Part shown: piece by piece, positions 24,759-38,224 of the stretch
Numbering within the stretch: position 1 is the stretch's first letter
Layout of the letters: each line of letters opens with the position of its first letter
Program-made: the position numbers and the translations under genes
Notes under the pieces: model-generated
Databases searched by the model: none
What the model was told of the DNA's origin: nothing
The model's input: only the letters and a program-made list of their open reading frames with translations
Assembly (NCBI GenBank): GCA_025024175.1
Contig: QCXZ01000001.1
Coordinates: 33,536,942-33,600,941, forward strand
Direction of reading: 5' to 3'
Source of the DNA: Rhyzopertha dominica
Taxonomy: Eukaryota; Arthropoda; Insecta; Coleoptera; Bostrichidae
Length of the DNA: 64,000 nucleotides

Positions 24759-25426
24759 CAGTGATGGTAACCTAAAAAACAGAATGTCCCTACCTAGGGA
24801 AAAAAATTTCCCTACAATTTCCCTACACTTTTTTTAGACAAACTGTGTATGCTTATTGCCATCTGTGAATAGCAACCAAAAAAACTAACAAACTAACAGG
24901 TTAAAAACCAACTGAACAAGGATGAGCAGTAATAACACAAATACAAAAATTTATTTAATGTAATTACATTACATTAAAACCATAAAATCGCATAACAATA
25001 AAGAGTACCATTATTACCAGTTTGAACAATAATAACCAAGGAACAGTGACATATTATAGACATATTGACACTTACGACGCAAGGAAGCAGAGGACAAGGT
25101 AACAACCACGGAATTATATTGAAATATATAATCAATATAATTCCGTGGTAACAACTGACTTGGCAAGGTAATAAAGACCGGATTGCTACGTTGCCACTCA
25201 CACACAACTTAAATAGCTTAATAGAACGTGTTTTTTATTATTATATGGTGATTAATAATGAACTCTTTCCTAATATTAATAGTGGTATTTGCTATTTGTT
25301 GTGAAACGATACGAAGTGCCAAAATTTCCCTACAAAATAAAGTTTTTGTCCCTTTTTCCTACACCCGCAATTTTTGTACTCTTTTCCCCTACATGTAGGG
25401 AAATTCCCTACGAGTTACCATCACTG
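24759..25426. mobile_element. hAT-type MITE with perfect 8-bp target duplication
   Basis: A 668-bp element starting CAGTGATGGTAAC and ending with its complement. It is flanked on both sides by CTGCGCGG (24751-24758 and 25427-25434). Multiple TCCCTAC/GTAGGGA motifs cluster in both subterminal regions, as expected for hAT transposase-binding sites. At its centre a perfect 18-bp inverted repeat (25105-25122 with 25132-25149) surrounds a 9-base AT loop. No coding capacity. Confidence 0.9.
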
Positions 25427-25657
25427 CTGCGCGGTGTCTTGTTTCATTGCTAAGCAACAGAGGCGCCATCTGTGGTTATGCAACCAACCAACCATTGGAG
25501 GCCAGTAAAGTGGGTTCCATAATATTAAGGGATTAACAGGGACGCAACAATTTTACTGCACGGTTTTTTATGTAACTCGATTTTTCTTAATGTATTTTCG
25601 CGTTGCACCCCTGTCTAGTTAGATAAATAGAACTTTGTTCTTTTTTCTTTTCATTGA

Positions 25658-27310
25658 TGCAATGCAGTGGTGCCAAACCTATCAAATAGTGTCAAAAATC
25701 TTTATAAACTTTTTGGTGAAAACAACGAACCATTAGAAAGAAGAATTCTGGAGTTTAATAGAAGGTTAATGTTTAGAGTTATTAGTTTAGAAATTAGTCA
25801 TGTTAATTTTCAAATTAAAAGAAATTCAAAATTAATAAATTCCATAATATTGGAATTGTAAAATAAATTACCACAATATATACAAAATGAATATCAAAGA
25901 AGACTTAAAATTAAATACAACAGTCACTTTCATAAGGTAAAAACAAATAACTTAAATAAATTGAATAAACTTAAACAAAATGTAAACGTTAAATTCAACA
26001 CACAAGAAAAATGGTTTGTGAACCTATCCACGACCACAGTACCTCAAAATATTAAAACAATTTTAGCTCTAGGTCCAAAATTCAGTTATAAAACAAATGT
26101 TAAAGACATTCACATGGGAAAACTTGCAGCGGATATTGAAAACATTCTAGAAAATATAACAGAGGAACATAGGGATTATTACAGGGCCAAATTAACAAGC
26201 ATAATAACAAGTTACGTACATAAAAATAAAGACATAAAAAACCAAACTGATACACTGTATAATGAAACTTTGAGATATTTTAAAGAAAATCAAAATTTAT
26301 TAATTTTAAACAGTGATAAAGGAGGCGTAACAGTTGTTTTGGATAGAGAGCAGTACCAACAAAAGATGATGGATATTTTATCAGATAGAAAGTACTTTAA
26401 AGAACTGAAAAGCGATCCGACTCGGACTATACAAACCAAAGCAAATTCCTATATAAGTAAGTTAGAAAAAATAAATTTTCTCAACGCCGAAAATGCAAAA
26501 TTGTATAAAATATACAATTCAATAACACCAAGGATTTATGGGAACCCTAAGCTCCACAAACCTGATGTACCTTTGAGACCAATAGTTTCCAGCATTCAAA
26601 GTCCAATGACAAACTTATCCAAATTACTTTGTGATATTCTAACCAAAGCGTACGATACCAATAACAGCTATTATATAAAAGATACTTTCCATTTTGTTGA
26701 AATTATAAAGGACATACAAGTTCCTCCAAATCATGAAGTAGTATCATTGGATGTAGTAAACCTTTTTGGAAACATTTCAAAACAGTTAGTTATCAAGGTA
26801 TTGTGTGAACACTGGTACAAAATTGACCCTTTTTTCGTATGTCCCAAAATTTCGACCACTGATAAAAGAAGACAGTTGTTCTTAGAGTTAGTATCCTTCA
26901 TATTAGACAATAACTATTTTACTTACCAAGAAAAATACTACAAACAAATTTTTGGTTGTGCCATGGGCTCAAAATTGAGTCCAATATTAGCGCAGTACAT
27001 AATGGACCATCTACTTGATACCTGCATACCGAAACTATCTTATAATTTATTTTTCATCAAAAAATTTGTAGACGATTTGTTACTGATAATTCCAAGGGAC
27101 GGCATGGAAGAAATTTTAACAATTTTTGGCTCTTTTGGTGAAAATATTAGATTTACAATTGAAAGGGAGGTTAATAACAGTGTGCCATTTCTAGACACTA
27201 GGGTCATAAGACAAAATAACATTTTAATTCTAGACTGGTATCAAAAACCAACCTCTTCCGGCAGGTATCTAAATATATATATATTGATATTTTTCAGTTT
27301 CTTCGCATAA
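25658..27310 (+). pseudogene. Penelope-like element reverse transcriptase, nearly intact frame
   Basis: Penelope-like elements use a telomerase-like reverse transcriptase, usually followed by a GIY-YIG endonuclease. The frame is continuous from about 25658 except for a TAA at 25859-25861. Landmarks: LNSDKGGVTVVLDREQY near 26.31 kb, IYGNPKLHKP...LRPIVSS near 26.54 kb, SLDVVNLFGNI (motif A), GCAMGSKLSPILAQ (motif B), KFVDDLLLI (catalytic Asp pair at 27071-27076), then PFLDTR and WYQKPTSSGRYLN. The frame then runs into an AT repeat and stops at 27308-27310, so the GIY-YIG domain is missing. An alternative start is the ATG at 25961 in the same frame, after the stop. Confidence 0.85.
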
Positions 27311-28589
27311 AATGTATCTATATATATTTCTTTTTTTTTTTTGTTTCACAATAGTCTTGCTTAGGACTGACAGTTTGTATCCCACGTCTCATAATCTATA
27401 GATAACTTTAAACCATATCTTTAATTTGCACAGCTACAATTTTACACTGCTTGTGGAAAGCGGGGATCTCGAAGGAGCTCTTTCTGCCTGTTCGCAGAAT
27501 TCTTCCTGAAAAGTGAAGAAAGAAAGACTTCGGACAGATCTTCGCTAGTTGGGCTAGGGCTTCATCCATATCCTTCTCAACAGGATGTCGTCGGCGTCCA
27601 CTTTGATCCTTTTCATTTTCTGAATGAGATCTCCAGCGTTTTTGAACTGGTGTTTCGCTTTTCCTGCTGGTCAATTCAAAGTCTGGGCAATTTAGCAAAC
27701 CAGATGTAGTTGCTCTAATAACTTCGATTTTCCTATGGAGGCATACATTTTAGAGATACTTCTGAAGAGGACATCGATATGAGTGTCGAAACGTTAAGAA
27801 CAAACTATCAACGTAGCAATCAACCCGGAGAACAAGAAGTCATGTATAAAAGAATTGTCTGCGAGTCATTAAAAATCTTGAGTGACCAATATAGATGCGA
27901 TTTAATTTAATTAGCAATTTAATAACAGAGGTCTAGTATCTTGTGTTATAAAATGCTATGAAACTATAACATCTGTTGTCTATTTTACTCAAGTAAGTAA
28001 GGTAATTGACAAAATGTCAGGCTGAACTAAGTGGATTTTTAAATTTTACCCCACCCAATTTTGTCATTTCCCTTCTCACTATGCTTCCAGAATCCATCAG
28101 TCTACCGCCCTTCGTGACTTGTTTATCCTGCTTTGCATTGAGTAGGCCATAAGTGTTTCAGCTTGGATGGTGGCCGCTTTGAAATTTTGAGAGTTTATTG
28201 AATCCTTTTGACGCGGGCATTCAGCGAATGACAGGTCAGTGCGCTTCAGGGATTATCAAAGCTGAGAGATCCACTCTGAGGACAGCACCGCACGAATCTC
28301 ATTAAAAAGAAAATTCCTCCGAACGAAAGATATACCCCAATAAAAAATTGAAGGAATCATTAACGTACTTTGTAAAATAAGGATTGGCGAAGTAGCAAAT
28401 GAGATTTTTTGATTGCAAATCGCAGAGGCAGAGGTTGTCGGCTTGAAATTATGAGTTATGAGGCTCAATGCTATGTACTTTAATGTAAAAGTAGGTATTT
28501 TTATAACAGTTGNACCAGGATTGTTGTTTTTGTGCGCGTTACATCTTGTTCTATGAGGAACATGACTAAAGTTCGCGGAAAACATTAAA
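27311..28589. other. No recognised feature; one unexplained minus-strand frame
   Basis: A 96-codon minus-strand frame at 27408-27698 is charged and somewhat coding-like (KRWRSHSENEKDQS...) but I recognise no family. The rest is AT-rich and broken. Confidence 0.35.
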
Positions 28590-28995
28590 TACAACATATT
28601 ACCAACGTAAGGTCCTTAACTGTTTCTCAACATACCCACCTTTGAGAGGTATACACTTTTGCATTCGATGAAACCAATTTTCAAACTTTTTTTGTGAGCA
28701 TGGTATCTGCAAAGTATGTATTTTATATACTTGAACGGACTCTTCAGGCGATGAAAAAAGCTCTCCACGCATTTTATTTTTTATGTATCGGAATAGAAGT
28801 CATTCTGCGATCAACCGGGGGAATATGGACAATACGCTATTAATTCAATGTTCCTATTGGTCAAAAACATGATGAACAATGATTCAACGGTTTATCTTTA
28901 GCGATATTTTCCCGAAGTAACAAGTAATCATTCTTTTCGTGACCGTACTACTTTTGTTGGTTTAGGTTCATTTTGAAACACCCATAGACTCGATT
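28590..28995 (-). pseudogene. mariner transposase remnant, minus strand
   Basis: Reading the minus strand from 28995: SMGVFQNEPKPTKVVRSRK, then TCYFGK, matching the mariner W-V-F-Q-x-E-x-x-P-T-K block. After a gap come YCPYSP (third catalytic region), LFSSPEESVQVYK, and the C-terminal FENWFHRMQKCIPLKGGYVE. The segment holding the second catalytic Asp is deleted, and stops and frameshifts occur. It differs in wording from the mariner at 19.7 kb, so it is a separate lineage. Confidence 0.7.
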
Positions 28996-31900
28996 GCTCG
29001 ATTCGTTACCTCTTAGAATGTTTTATACAGAATTTAAACGACCCCATTCAATTTTTCCTTGCACAGTTTGACATATTCCTGTTTTTGCTTGTTTTTTTGT
29101 GAGGGATCTAACTACTGGGAAGCTTTCTGGCATGCTAAAGATAGTGAAAATGGTATATATTTGTTTCGCCTTAATGACTAACGATGCTTCTATCGTCTAT
29201 CTCATTGTATAATACTTCATTTCCACATACCGAACAAAGTTTTTCCGCATACTGCTTTGGTGTTAAACCGTATCGAAAATCGTAAAAGGTCATCACTCGA
29301 AAATCACGATTCGAAATTTCTCTTTTTGACACAATTTTTAATTTATAAAATTCTGTTGAGACTAAACTGCTCGGTTTTAAATCGAGTTATCGATTAAATT
29401 GTAGGTAAAAAATGCAGAAAGAAGGAAATCCAAGGAACTTTTGATTCCGAGAATTTTAAAAGTGCCCCTCGTATAATGAAATCAGTCATCCCTATATTCA
29501 TTATACAAGCGAGTAAGGAAATTAGTCTTGCTTCGATTTGTATGTATGTATTTCTATCCATATTGATAATAATTGTAAAACATGAGTTTGTGTGTATCAT
29601 CCCTAGAATAGCGATTTTTTTATACAAACTATTATATCAACAACAGCTACTTACTTGCAGCTGGAATTGATCAAAATGAAACTAACAAAGAGAACAACTT
29701 TTTGTACCGCCGTCATTATGTTGATTTATTCATAGACGCCTCTTCCGCCGCACTTTGGGGGTCAGTTTGTAAAATCGGTAATGCGTTATCTAGTGGTGGC
29801 TTTACGTACTACGACGTAGGCTGGTACAGTCGGTATGTACTGAAACCTGCATTGCCGATTGCCCAATGAGCGTTTGATCATATTGGAAAACCCAGCGAAA
29901 AAAAAGTTCAGTGAAATAAAATTACTTTATAATGTTCATTTTAGCACAAAGTTAACTACCTTCAAAAGTGTATATTCACTATGTATCAAAAATACAATCA
30001 CCGGGGATTTTTTGGTTTATTTGTATGCACAATGTCAAGGGCTTTGTAGTTTCCTACTGCTTGCATCAAGGAAAAGAAATACTTCAGTTAAAATCTATTT
30101 ACTATGTTAAACATACACAAAGGAACGTCATGTAGTAATGGTACCATTACCTGCTCCAATTTATGGCGAATTTAGTTTATTAAAAGTCTTGACTGACGCA
30201 TTACAAACAATTCTGGAAAATTAACATCGGCCTAGTAATTTGGATCTAAAACACTGGGTTGTAGATGGAAGACTGTTAAAAATCGCCACCTTATAGATGT
30301 AGTTTAATATAAATAGTAATTGATGGAAATTGATAGTAGTATTGTTACGGATGTTTTCAAATTTTATTTGAAATTCCACCTGCTACTCTATTGAAAAATG
30401 GTGGAGGCGCCGGTCACGATACTAGAATAACGTACAAAAATAAGCAAGGAGTTTTTCGTGTATCTTATTGGTAATATACGATAAAAAATAATATGCCAGT
30501 TCCCATTTCTTGATTGCAGCTGCTGTTAAAAAAAATAATTACACCTTTTATCTGTCTCTCGCATGGCGGCTCTACATACTTATTTACCTGGTTTCCCTAT
30601 CTTTCAATCTTTGGATATAACTTGATTCTTGATGCACACTACTTACTTCAAGTTTAACTATTTTCATCTCATGAATAAAGAGAACATATAATCCGAAACG
30701 TCAACTTGAAATAAATAATTGAAAAACCGGGTTTTCTTAACCTACCCTTTACACTTATTAACTTATCCACTGACGAGAAAACAAATATGTTCAATTAAAA
30801 TATAAGAGTAGGATGATGTTGGGCGCACTAATGATTTTTCATTACATTAAATTGAATAATAGTTGTGCAGTTTTTTTTTGAGGTACTTAAGCGTTACACA
30901 TTGGCGCATTGCCACACAACGAAACAAGAACTAGATAGAAATGCACAAAATAGCTATACAATTTGTTTTCCATCTGTCCGACAACCCCATTTGAATATCA
31001 ATATACCAATAGGAAAAAGTGTCTGGCTATGTTAAAAATTCAATGCACCCTTCTCGTAAAAATCTTTATGTCTGCAATGTAAATTACGATTGATGTATCG
31101 GGGTGATGACCTGCAGAAAAACACAGAAATAACAACCCAGACAGATGAATGGAGACTGTCTGGAAAACGAGCCTAGTAACACAAGAAAAAAGATACAATC
31201 AATCTTTTTACGTAGTCAGGTTACGAGCGCCTCCACATGCGCCGTTCTGCTACAAACAGGAAAATATCGAGCGATATTGAATATTACATGTCAGTTGGAA
31301 TGATGGTGCTTCCGTTCTATTTGTTGGGTCACTCGTAGATCGTGTGTAGGGTTGGCGAAAGTATTTCGAGAAAATGTTTTTACTCGGGGGACGTATACAG
31401 CCTGAGCGCGACGGAAACATGCGTTCCTGTATGAAAGTGGTTATGAATGATGTATTACGTGAATTACCTAGGCATACTTTTTTCTGTTGCGCGAAGGTCC
31501 GAGAGAGGTTTCATACATTTTAGATTAGTAATTACCGGTACATTTTTAAAATCGACAAAAAACTTATGTGCGCTTGAAGGCTTACCTGCAAAACCTTCGC
31601 CGTGGCTTATTAAACCATAAAGAATTCAAATAATTATGTATTGACAGTGAATCAGATCGGCAATACAAATTACTATTGCTGTTGATTACCTGTATATATT
31701 ACAATATTGCTGCTACAAGTCAGAAAGAGATGTTAGCGCATTTTCCTTGTATCGTCAAGAGGCGGAGGTGGATAAGGTTCTGGGAAACCAATCCGATCCG
31801 TTGAGCCGTTCGCGATGTATGATTGCCGATGTATCGGACATCATGCATCAAAGTGCGGACAATAATGCATTTTCTTCATAAATGAAGTGGAACGTGCGCT

Positions 31901-32866
31901 AAAATGGAAGTCATTGCAACTGCATATGTACCACTGTTGCAAAAACACCAGAAGCATCAAATTGAAAAATACAATTTTCCTCGTCGAAATTTAGTAAATA
32001 TGATGATCATTTCAAAATTATTCACCCAAGAGGTGAATAGAAGTGAATACATTATATTTATGGATAGAAACGAAGCTCTTTCTGAGAACTATCTGGTCAT
32101 TCTCAGTGTTTTTTTTTTAGTCGTAATCAGACATAAGGTGTTGCATGATTGTAAAGAAAAACACATATTGTAGCAACGTATTTAATCCCCAAGAAGCAAG
32201 ATAATTTCATTAGGTATGATATAGTGAAGCACTGCACAGTAAAGACTGACGCATTCATAAACATAAAAAGAATAGACAAAAAAAAAGAAAAATAGAAAGT
32301 GTAAACCTCCAAGACCAAGTGATTTACCGATAGAGTTAATCATGCAGGTATGAACAAAAAATTTCGCAATGGCTTCACCAGATTTCATTACTATGCTTCG
32401 ACAACATCTTTTTAACATTCAATAATATAAAGAGGAAACCAAGGGAAATACAGCTGTCAACCAGTTAGTATACCAACAGCAATAGGGAAGCCCCATGGAA
32501 TGACAATATTACCTAGGTTTAAAAGATAAATTGAAGGCAGAAAAATGCCGTTTTAGAGGTTATTTTTTTTATCAGAAACACTTGACAGCATACAAACTTT
32601 TAAGAGGACGAGAAACCATATGCAACATAGCGAAGGCTATCAGAAGCTATGAAGCAAACTAATATATGTGTAAGCTCTATAGCAGATCAGCATAGTTTTT
32701 ATTAAATTGGCGAGGTGTGCATCTCTTATTTCACACAATGAAAACATTCGTCTATTATTTCGAAGGAGCCAGTTAATCACAAAAAACCAAATTTATTGTT
32801 CCAGGTAAAATAGCAATTACTAAAGATCATAACTAAAACAGAACAAATAAGGAGTGGACAAGTAAC
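28996..32866. other. No recognised feature
   Basis: About 3.9 kb of AT-rich sequence. Frames at 29394-29670, 29859-30110, 31904-32173 and 32127-32418 are short, low-complexity and lack domains. No inverted-repeat element was spotted. Confidence 0.45.
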
Positions 32867-33110
32867 AGTGACAAGCAAAGTATAAATGAGCAGTGGGCAG
32901 ATTTAGAGACCAAATTAAGAAAACAGCAGAAAAAGTTTTAGGAAATAAAAATGGACGTTAGAGGGAGAGCTGGCTCAACGAAGAATGCAAGAAATGTAGA
33001 CAAAGGAGACAAAAAGCTTATGAGAAACTGATCCAAACAAATTGAGAACAGAATACAAAGACTTAAAGAGAAGAGAAAGCCAAAAGCCAGAACATTTATA
33101 GGAAGACAAA
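32867..33110 (+). pseudogene. RTE-like LINE fragment (linker between endonuclease and reverse transcriptase)
   Basis: One frame reads NEQWADLETKLRKTAEKVLG, then after a stop RESWLNEECKKCRQRRQKAY. This matches the W-(W/F)-x-E-E-C-K-x-A-x-x-x-R-x-x-A-Y segment that precedes the reverse transcriptase in RTE/craniofacial-type insect LINEs. Two stops; no reverse transcriptase motif follows. Confidence 0.55.
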
Positions 33111-34662
33111 AAAATCAGTTTGCTTTGCAGAATAAGGTGTTTCCAGCTGAATCATCTTTAACCAACTGGTGAAGAATGTGCGTATTGAGTGTTTTACTTT
33201 TATACCAAATTGTAAATTTGGTGGACAGATTTTTTAGAGACTTTAATAATTTGTCCCAGTTTAGTTGTAGATACGTACTGATTTTCATGAATTGTTAATA
33301 AAAGGTTCAGATTGGTATTTTCATTGGTTGCATAGTGCATTCTGGTATTGCTTAGAACTTATCTCGTCAGTACTATTGAATTTAAACCGAAGAATCCAAA
33401 AGCATCGATCAACAAGCGGTTATGATTAGTCCAGTTAGGTACATCCTTGGGACCATGAGTTCATATTCACTCGATTATTTCATATATAACTTGATTGATA
33501 ACAAAGCTCAATTCACCAAACTGCCTTAAATGGCCGACCGGAGCGACTAATTCGTTTTTTCTCTGACAGTGAGTTATTCCGTGGAACTGTGGCAATGAAA
33601 ATTCTCTCCCCTCACGGGGGAAAACCGTGCGGTTCTAACCTGAAAGATAAATCGGCGTTAAAAAAAACTGCTCGCAAAGAAGTGATAGATTGTATGGTTT
33701 AGACTTCGACAGATCGTTGAAACAACAGCTGCAGTTAAATGACCCGGAGCGAATGCTAGCATGCAAGATATGCACGAGGAAATGTGCTGAAACTGGAAAT
33801 ACTGCCTAATGGGCGATACTATATTCTCTGGTGTAACCACTGAGGATAATTNTAAAATGCTGGAGTCATTTAACTTTGCTTCTCTGTATCACACACTTAC
33901 ATCATCATATTGAACAAATAGATGAAAATATTACTTTCTAGTAAATATTTGGTTTTTAAGTGAGAATTGCTGAAAAAAATAGACATAAAAGTTTCCTTTA
34001 TTTTATATAACAGTTTTTTCTCCTGAATCAACGTTTTTTNGTTGGCTGAGTAAATTGGTAAACTACCTACTTCAGTTTTTCATAGTACACTCTGGGTATA
34101 ATAAACTAATTATTGGCCAACCTTATATAGTATTCTACCTATTCCCCATTCTATTTACTAAGNAAAAAATTCTACAGATTTGGTTTAACAGCAAATAACG
34201 TAACTAGTACAATATAGTTACCCTAGAATCACTTAATACCCAATATAATTGATGTAGCAATAATTGTTTCAAAGCAACTTATTGTAGAAAATTTTTCAAT
34301 TGCATTTCCACTTTACTACAATTTGTAGTTGAAAAGGAATGTGGAAAAGCGATGTGCGAAAACCTGATGAAAAAATCGTAGGATTCCATAAAATTAGTTT
34401 TGTCAGCGTACAAAAGTGGAGAAAATTTAACTATTCCATTTCCATTCCGCGTTATAAAGAAACTAAGAAGAATGCTGACACAGAAAGAACTGTTTCATTA
34501 CACCATTTGCGTATTTTGCGAAAGATGCTGCAAATTCATCGACGACATGCTTCAACTGAAATTTATTATAAGTGGAAAAATGAAATAAACAAAAATTTAT
34601 CCAGATTCAACTTGCATCCGTGAAATAAAAAATGGGATATGGATTTTATAAGGTATGTAAGG
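33111..34662. other. No recognised feature
   Basis: AT-rich; the frame at 34339-34623 (+) is basic and unrecognised. Ambiguous bases at 33852, 34040 and 34163. Confidence 0.45.
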
Positions 34663-35218
34663 TATGTGAAAGAGCTTTTAACATTAAACTTGTCACGTGT
34701 ATTTAGACATAAAAGCTTAGAAATCCGGTCATATCGGAATAAATCGTATACCGCACGATCATTCCCGACAGGTTTGTATTTTAGCCTCACTGGTCTCTGG
34801 ATACCACGCGACGGATCTGGTGGGGATGGGCATTCGCATTCCGCTCTCTTGAAGGATTCGTGCGAAAGGGTTTGCGGTTTTAGATTTTTTGAATGATTTT
34901 ACTTATTTATCGTGCTCATTTTTTGGTAGTGTACAAAGAAATATGTAGCTACAACGTGGAGTTCGAATTTTTCGTTTACGTGCCTTAGTTTTCGAGAAAT
35001 AGCTCGCCAAAAATACGCATTTTTAAGCAAAATATAACAACAAATATTTACATTACTGTACCAAATTCAGAAAAAACTCGAACTCTACGTTGTAGCTACA
35101 TCTTTTGTCATTGCCATGTCGAAATTTCACTTCGAAAAAGTTTCGAATAACTCGGTAAAATGTAAAACGGTAGGTGCTTAAAATGACCCGATTCGCTCTA
35201 GGTAAACGCCCCTCTTAA
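34663..35218 (+). repeat. Dispersed repeat, copy A (TTAA-type element fragment)
   Basis: The sequence aligns along its length to the complement of 49207-49750, and ends in GGTAAACGCCCCTCTTAA like the end of the TTAA element there. Inside it has an inverted pair, ATGTAGCTACAACGTGGAGT near 34941 and its complement near 35083-35102. The left TTAA end found in copy B is absent here, so this copy is truncated or comes from a related element sharing only this part. Confidence 0.7.
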
Positions 35219-36179
35219 AAACAAATTCGATAGCGGTTAATGCAGAATTTTGTCCTTTTGTTTTTAGAAGGCAAAGCAAAAGCCAATTTTAACAAATAAA
35301 ATGTAAAAATTGGCTAAACTAAACTATGCTAAAAGTCGTCCAGACGAGCGAGAAACTGCCTTCCGATATTTACGAGTAGAGTGGTGAATTAGATTTGTGC
35401 TTTGCTCATATTTATTATTTTTTCAACCCCATACAATTTTCTACTTATAATAATATTATTTAATACAGGGTATAGTTAGGTAAAACTGCAAAAATATATA
35501 AGTATTGCACTAGTTTGGATTGGAATACTTAAGCCAAATATAAACTTTCTTTTTCAAGGAAAAACGTCCTTATTACCTAAACAAGAGACGTATTATCTGA
35601 AAATCTGATGCACATAATGCATAATGCACATTAATCACAGGTGCAAAAACCATATCAATTGCATTGCCGTCAACAGGTTTACGCCATTCCATCTAATCGA
35701 GCTCCGTGCGTGAATATGTAATTATAACGTTAATTAAAATGGTTGCAGAAAGATCTCCTACACGCTCGGCTATTAATAACATAAGCTAGCGTTGTAGCGG
35801 CATTGCCATTACGTGTAAAACACAACTGTCGGTTTGCGGTAACTCCTCTTATGTGACAACTCACGCCATCATGTTGTACTGGTCATTCTTTAAGTCTGAT
35901 AAACGCCAAGCGCTTAATTTGCATGCGTTTCAGGACATAACCTTTTAATATCGTTAATGGTCGTATTTTCGCTCAGAAAGCTTATGGGCCACACGGCGTA
36001 AGTTGTTAGAGATAGTAAGCATTTCCATTTGCCTGCAACTGGGTGATTTATTTCCCTTCAATGTACTCCTTTAACACACTCAGCGCCCGCTCTAACAGTT
36101 ACACCACTCCGGACAAAAAGAACAAGTTGTTACCCTTTGTAATAAAGTTACACATATTTTTTATTTTCACTAAAAATTA
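35219..36179. other. No recognised feature
   Basis: No supported gene, repeat or RNA. Confidence 0.45.
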
Positions 36180-36615
36180 AATCCATAAATTCAAGCTTAC
36201 GAAGTTTACATTAACTCTATCGAAAGCTTTTGTAACATCAGTATAAAGATACAATCAAGGCTATGTACTAATTCTAAGAATTTATGTATAAAATGTGTGA
36301 AAAGAAATAAATTAGTGCCTGTACATCTATTCTTACTGATCCCATGCTGATCTCTGATAATAAATTGCACACAATAAACAGATTAACCCCTCAAAAAAAG
36401 CTTTGCAATTTATCCGATCATAGAAACACTTCTTTAAATGAAAATTTGCATAACTGAGACTGATTTACCTATGGATTGGAATCAAGTACAATAGCTTCCA
36501 GTACTCAGTACTTCATAACTGAGAGGTTTAATGAAAACTGTAGGAAGAGGCTCGAACTTGTAGCGCATTGTTTTATGAAAACATTATGAATATCATCAGG
36601 TCCATAGGACAAACC
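36180..36615 (-). pseudogene. Jockey/CR1-like LINE reverse transcriptase fragment, minus strand
   Basis: On the minus strand, downward from about 36610: a GPDDIHNVFIKQCATSSSLF block (the G-P-D-x-I-x-P motif of LINE reverse transcriptases), a degraded middle, DQHGISKNRCTGTNL near 36350 (the Q-H-G-F-x-x-x-R-S-T block), then LYTDVTKAFDRVN at 36195-36245 (motif A with its catalytic Asp). Frames change and several stops occur. The rest of the reverse transcriptase is absent. It is a different lineage from the LINE at the left edge. Confidence 0.7.
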
Positions 36616-38224
36616 TTGCTTTAAAGATAATATTTTAATAGACGTACTGAAATATAGTATATGGCAAATCCCTGCCTTCCTTATTCGCTCTAACGTATTT
36701 CTAGAATACCTTAGGTGATATTGAAATTGTTGAGTCCTCAGTACCGCGAATTATTTTATTTTGCAAGCTTCATCTTTCTTCAGCTTTCGAAACAAAACTT
36801 AGTCTTCGGCACTTCTAGTACTTTTGAAGCCTTTGTATTATATTTTCTTTTTTATAATCATAGATTTTGTTGTGCCGTCAAACCACTTAGGATAATTGCT
36901 ACTACTTTTAGTCTAGATTGTTTTTTCTTCATTATTTTATTATAGATCTCACAGTACAGTAAAAAAAACGTTAACCAGTATAGGCTTGAATATGTTCATT
37001 CACTATAGGATAAGACGTCTGATTAAAATCAAAGTAACCAAAAAAACACTAATTATTGAGTGAGTACATTAATATAATATTATCAATTCATTTCATTTTT
37101 TTACAAAACACACATTCACTATTACCACAAACTAATGTAATATACAAAATGTTATTTACAACATTATTAAACCGAAAAAAGCCTCCAATGATATAATGAT
37201 CACACACAAGTTGGTATCTAGTAGACGTTACATCATGCGATAACAAACAATAATTCAAGTCATTCAGGTCGGAACTGGTGAATTTGGAGCCAGAATGCAA
37301 GACCCAATGATAAAAAACATGCTAAAGCAATGAATACACACCCACAACTCTTCGTTTACAACAAAATGAAAATACACTAAATAACACACAAGAGGTTTGT
37401 GAAATGCAATTGGGACTCCGCCCCCTCTAGATTTGTCACCGGTTGTCGCAGATGGATCCGTCCGATACATTATATCTTGTATGAAAACACCCAGAATTTA
37501 AAAATTAGTGATTAAGCCATGTTTTAGTCAATACATTAGTATTATATTCCTACTCAGCCGCAACCTTCTTACATTAGGATAAAAAAATTATAAACTGCTA
37601 AACTTACTAACTGGCTTCACTCCAACGAGATGTAAAAGCAGTAGCAAAGACCGACCAGAAATATTCTGCGAATATGGTTTTTACGGCCCGACCGTAAACC
37701 GTAAAGTAATGACGCTCAGATATTTAGAATAGATTTGATCGATATCTGTGAGGATGGGCCGTACTATTAACACGAATACAAACTATTTGAACAGATTTAC
37801 CTGCAACCTACTTTTAATTATGTTCTAAAAAAATATGTATAAAGAGCTTTAATTCCTGGAAAATGCACCGGCAAACTCTCTAAAATATTTACTTGTGAAC
37901 CTATTTAATGCCTTTTAATCCCTTCTTGTGCTATGTCAATATTGGAAACAATCTATCATCTTGTGTGTCAACGAGTTCTTGTATTTTCCAATGTTTTTCG
38001 TTTATTGCCTGTTACTAGTTGTATAATTTCTCAACAAAACGGTTTTCTTTTCAGGACTATACATTTTCTTTGAGTTACGTAAGGTGTGTTTTCAAATAGC
38101 AATAAATTTTGGGAAAAGACCACAAATTGAAATATTCTTATAGCACTTACTTATTATAAAAATGTAGCGACCGTGAAATGGGGTGGTGTTTCCCACCCAC
38201 AATAAGGCGAAATCAACGTAGAGG
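36616..38224. other. No recognised feature
   Basis: AT-rich sequence. Frames at 36715-36945 and 37088-37470 are hydrophobic or low-complexity without recognised domains. Confidence 0.45.

Noticed and set aside
34339..34623. 94-codon basic frame
   Set aside because: No recognised domain, splice context or conservation evidence; consistent with a chance frame in AT-rich DNA.
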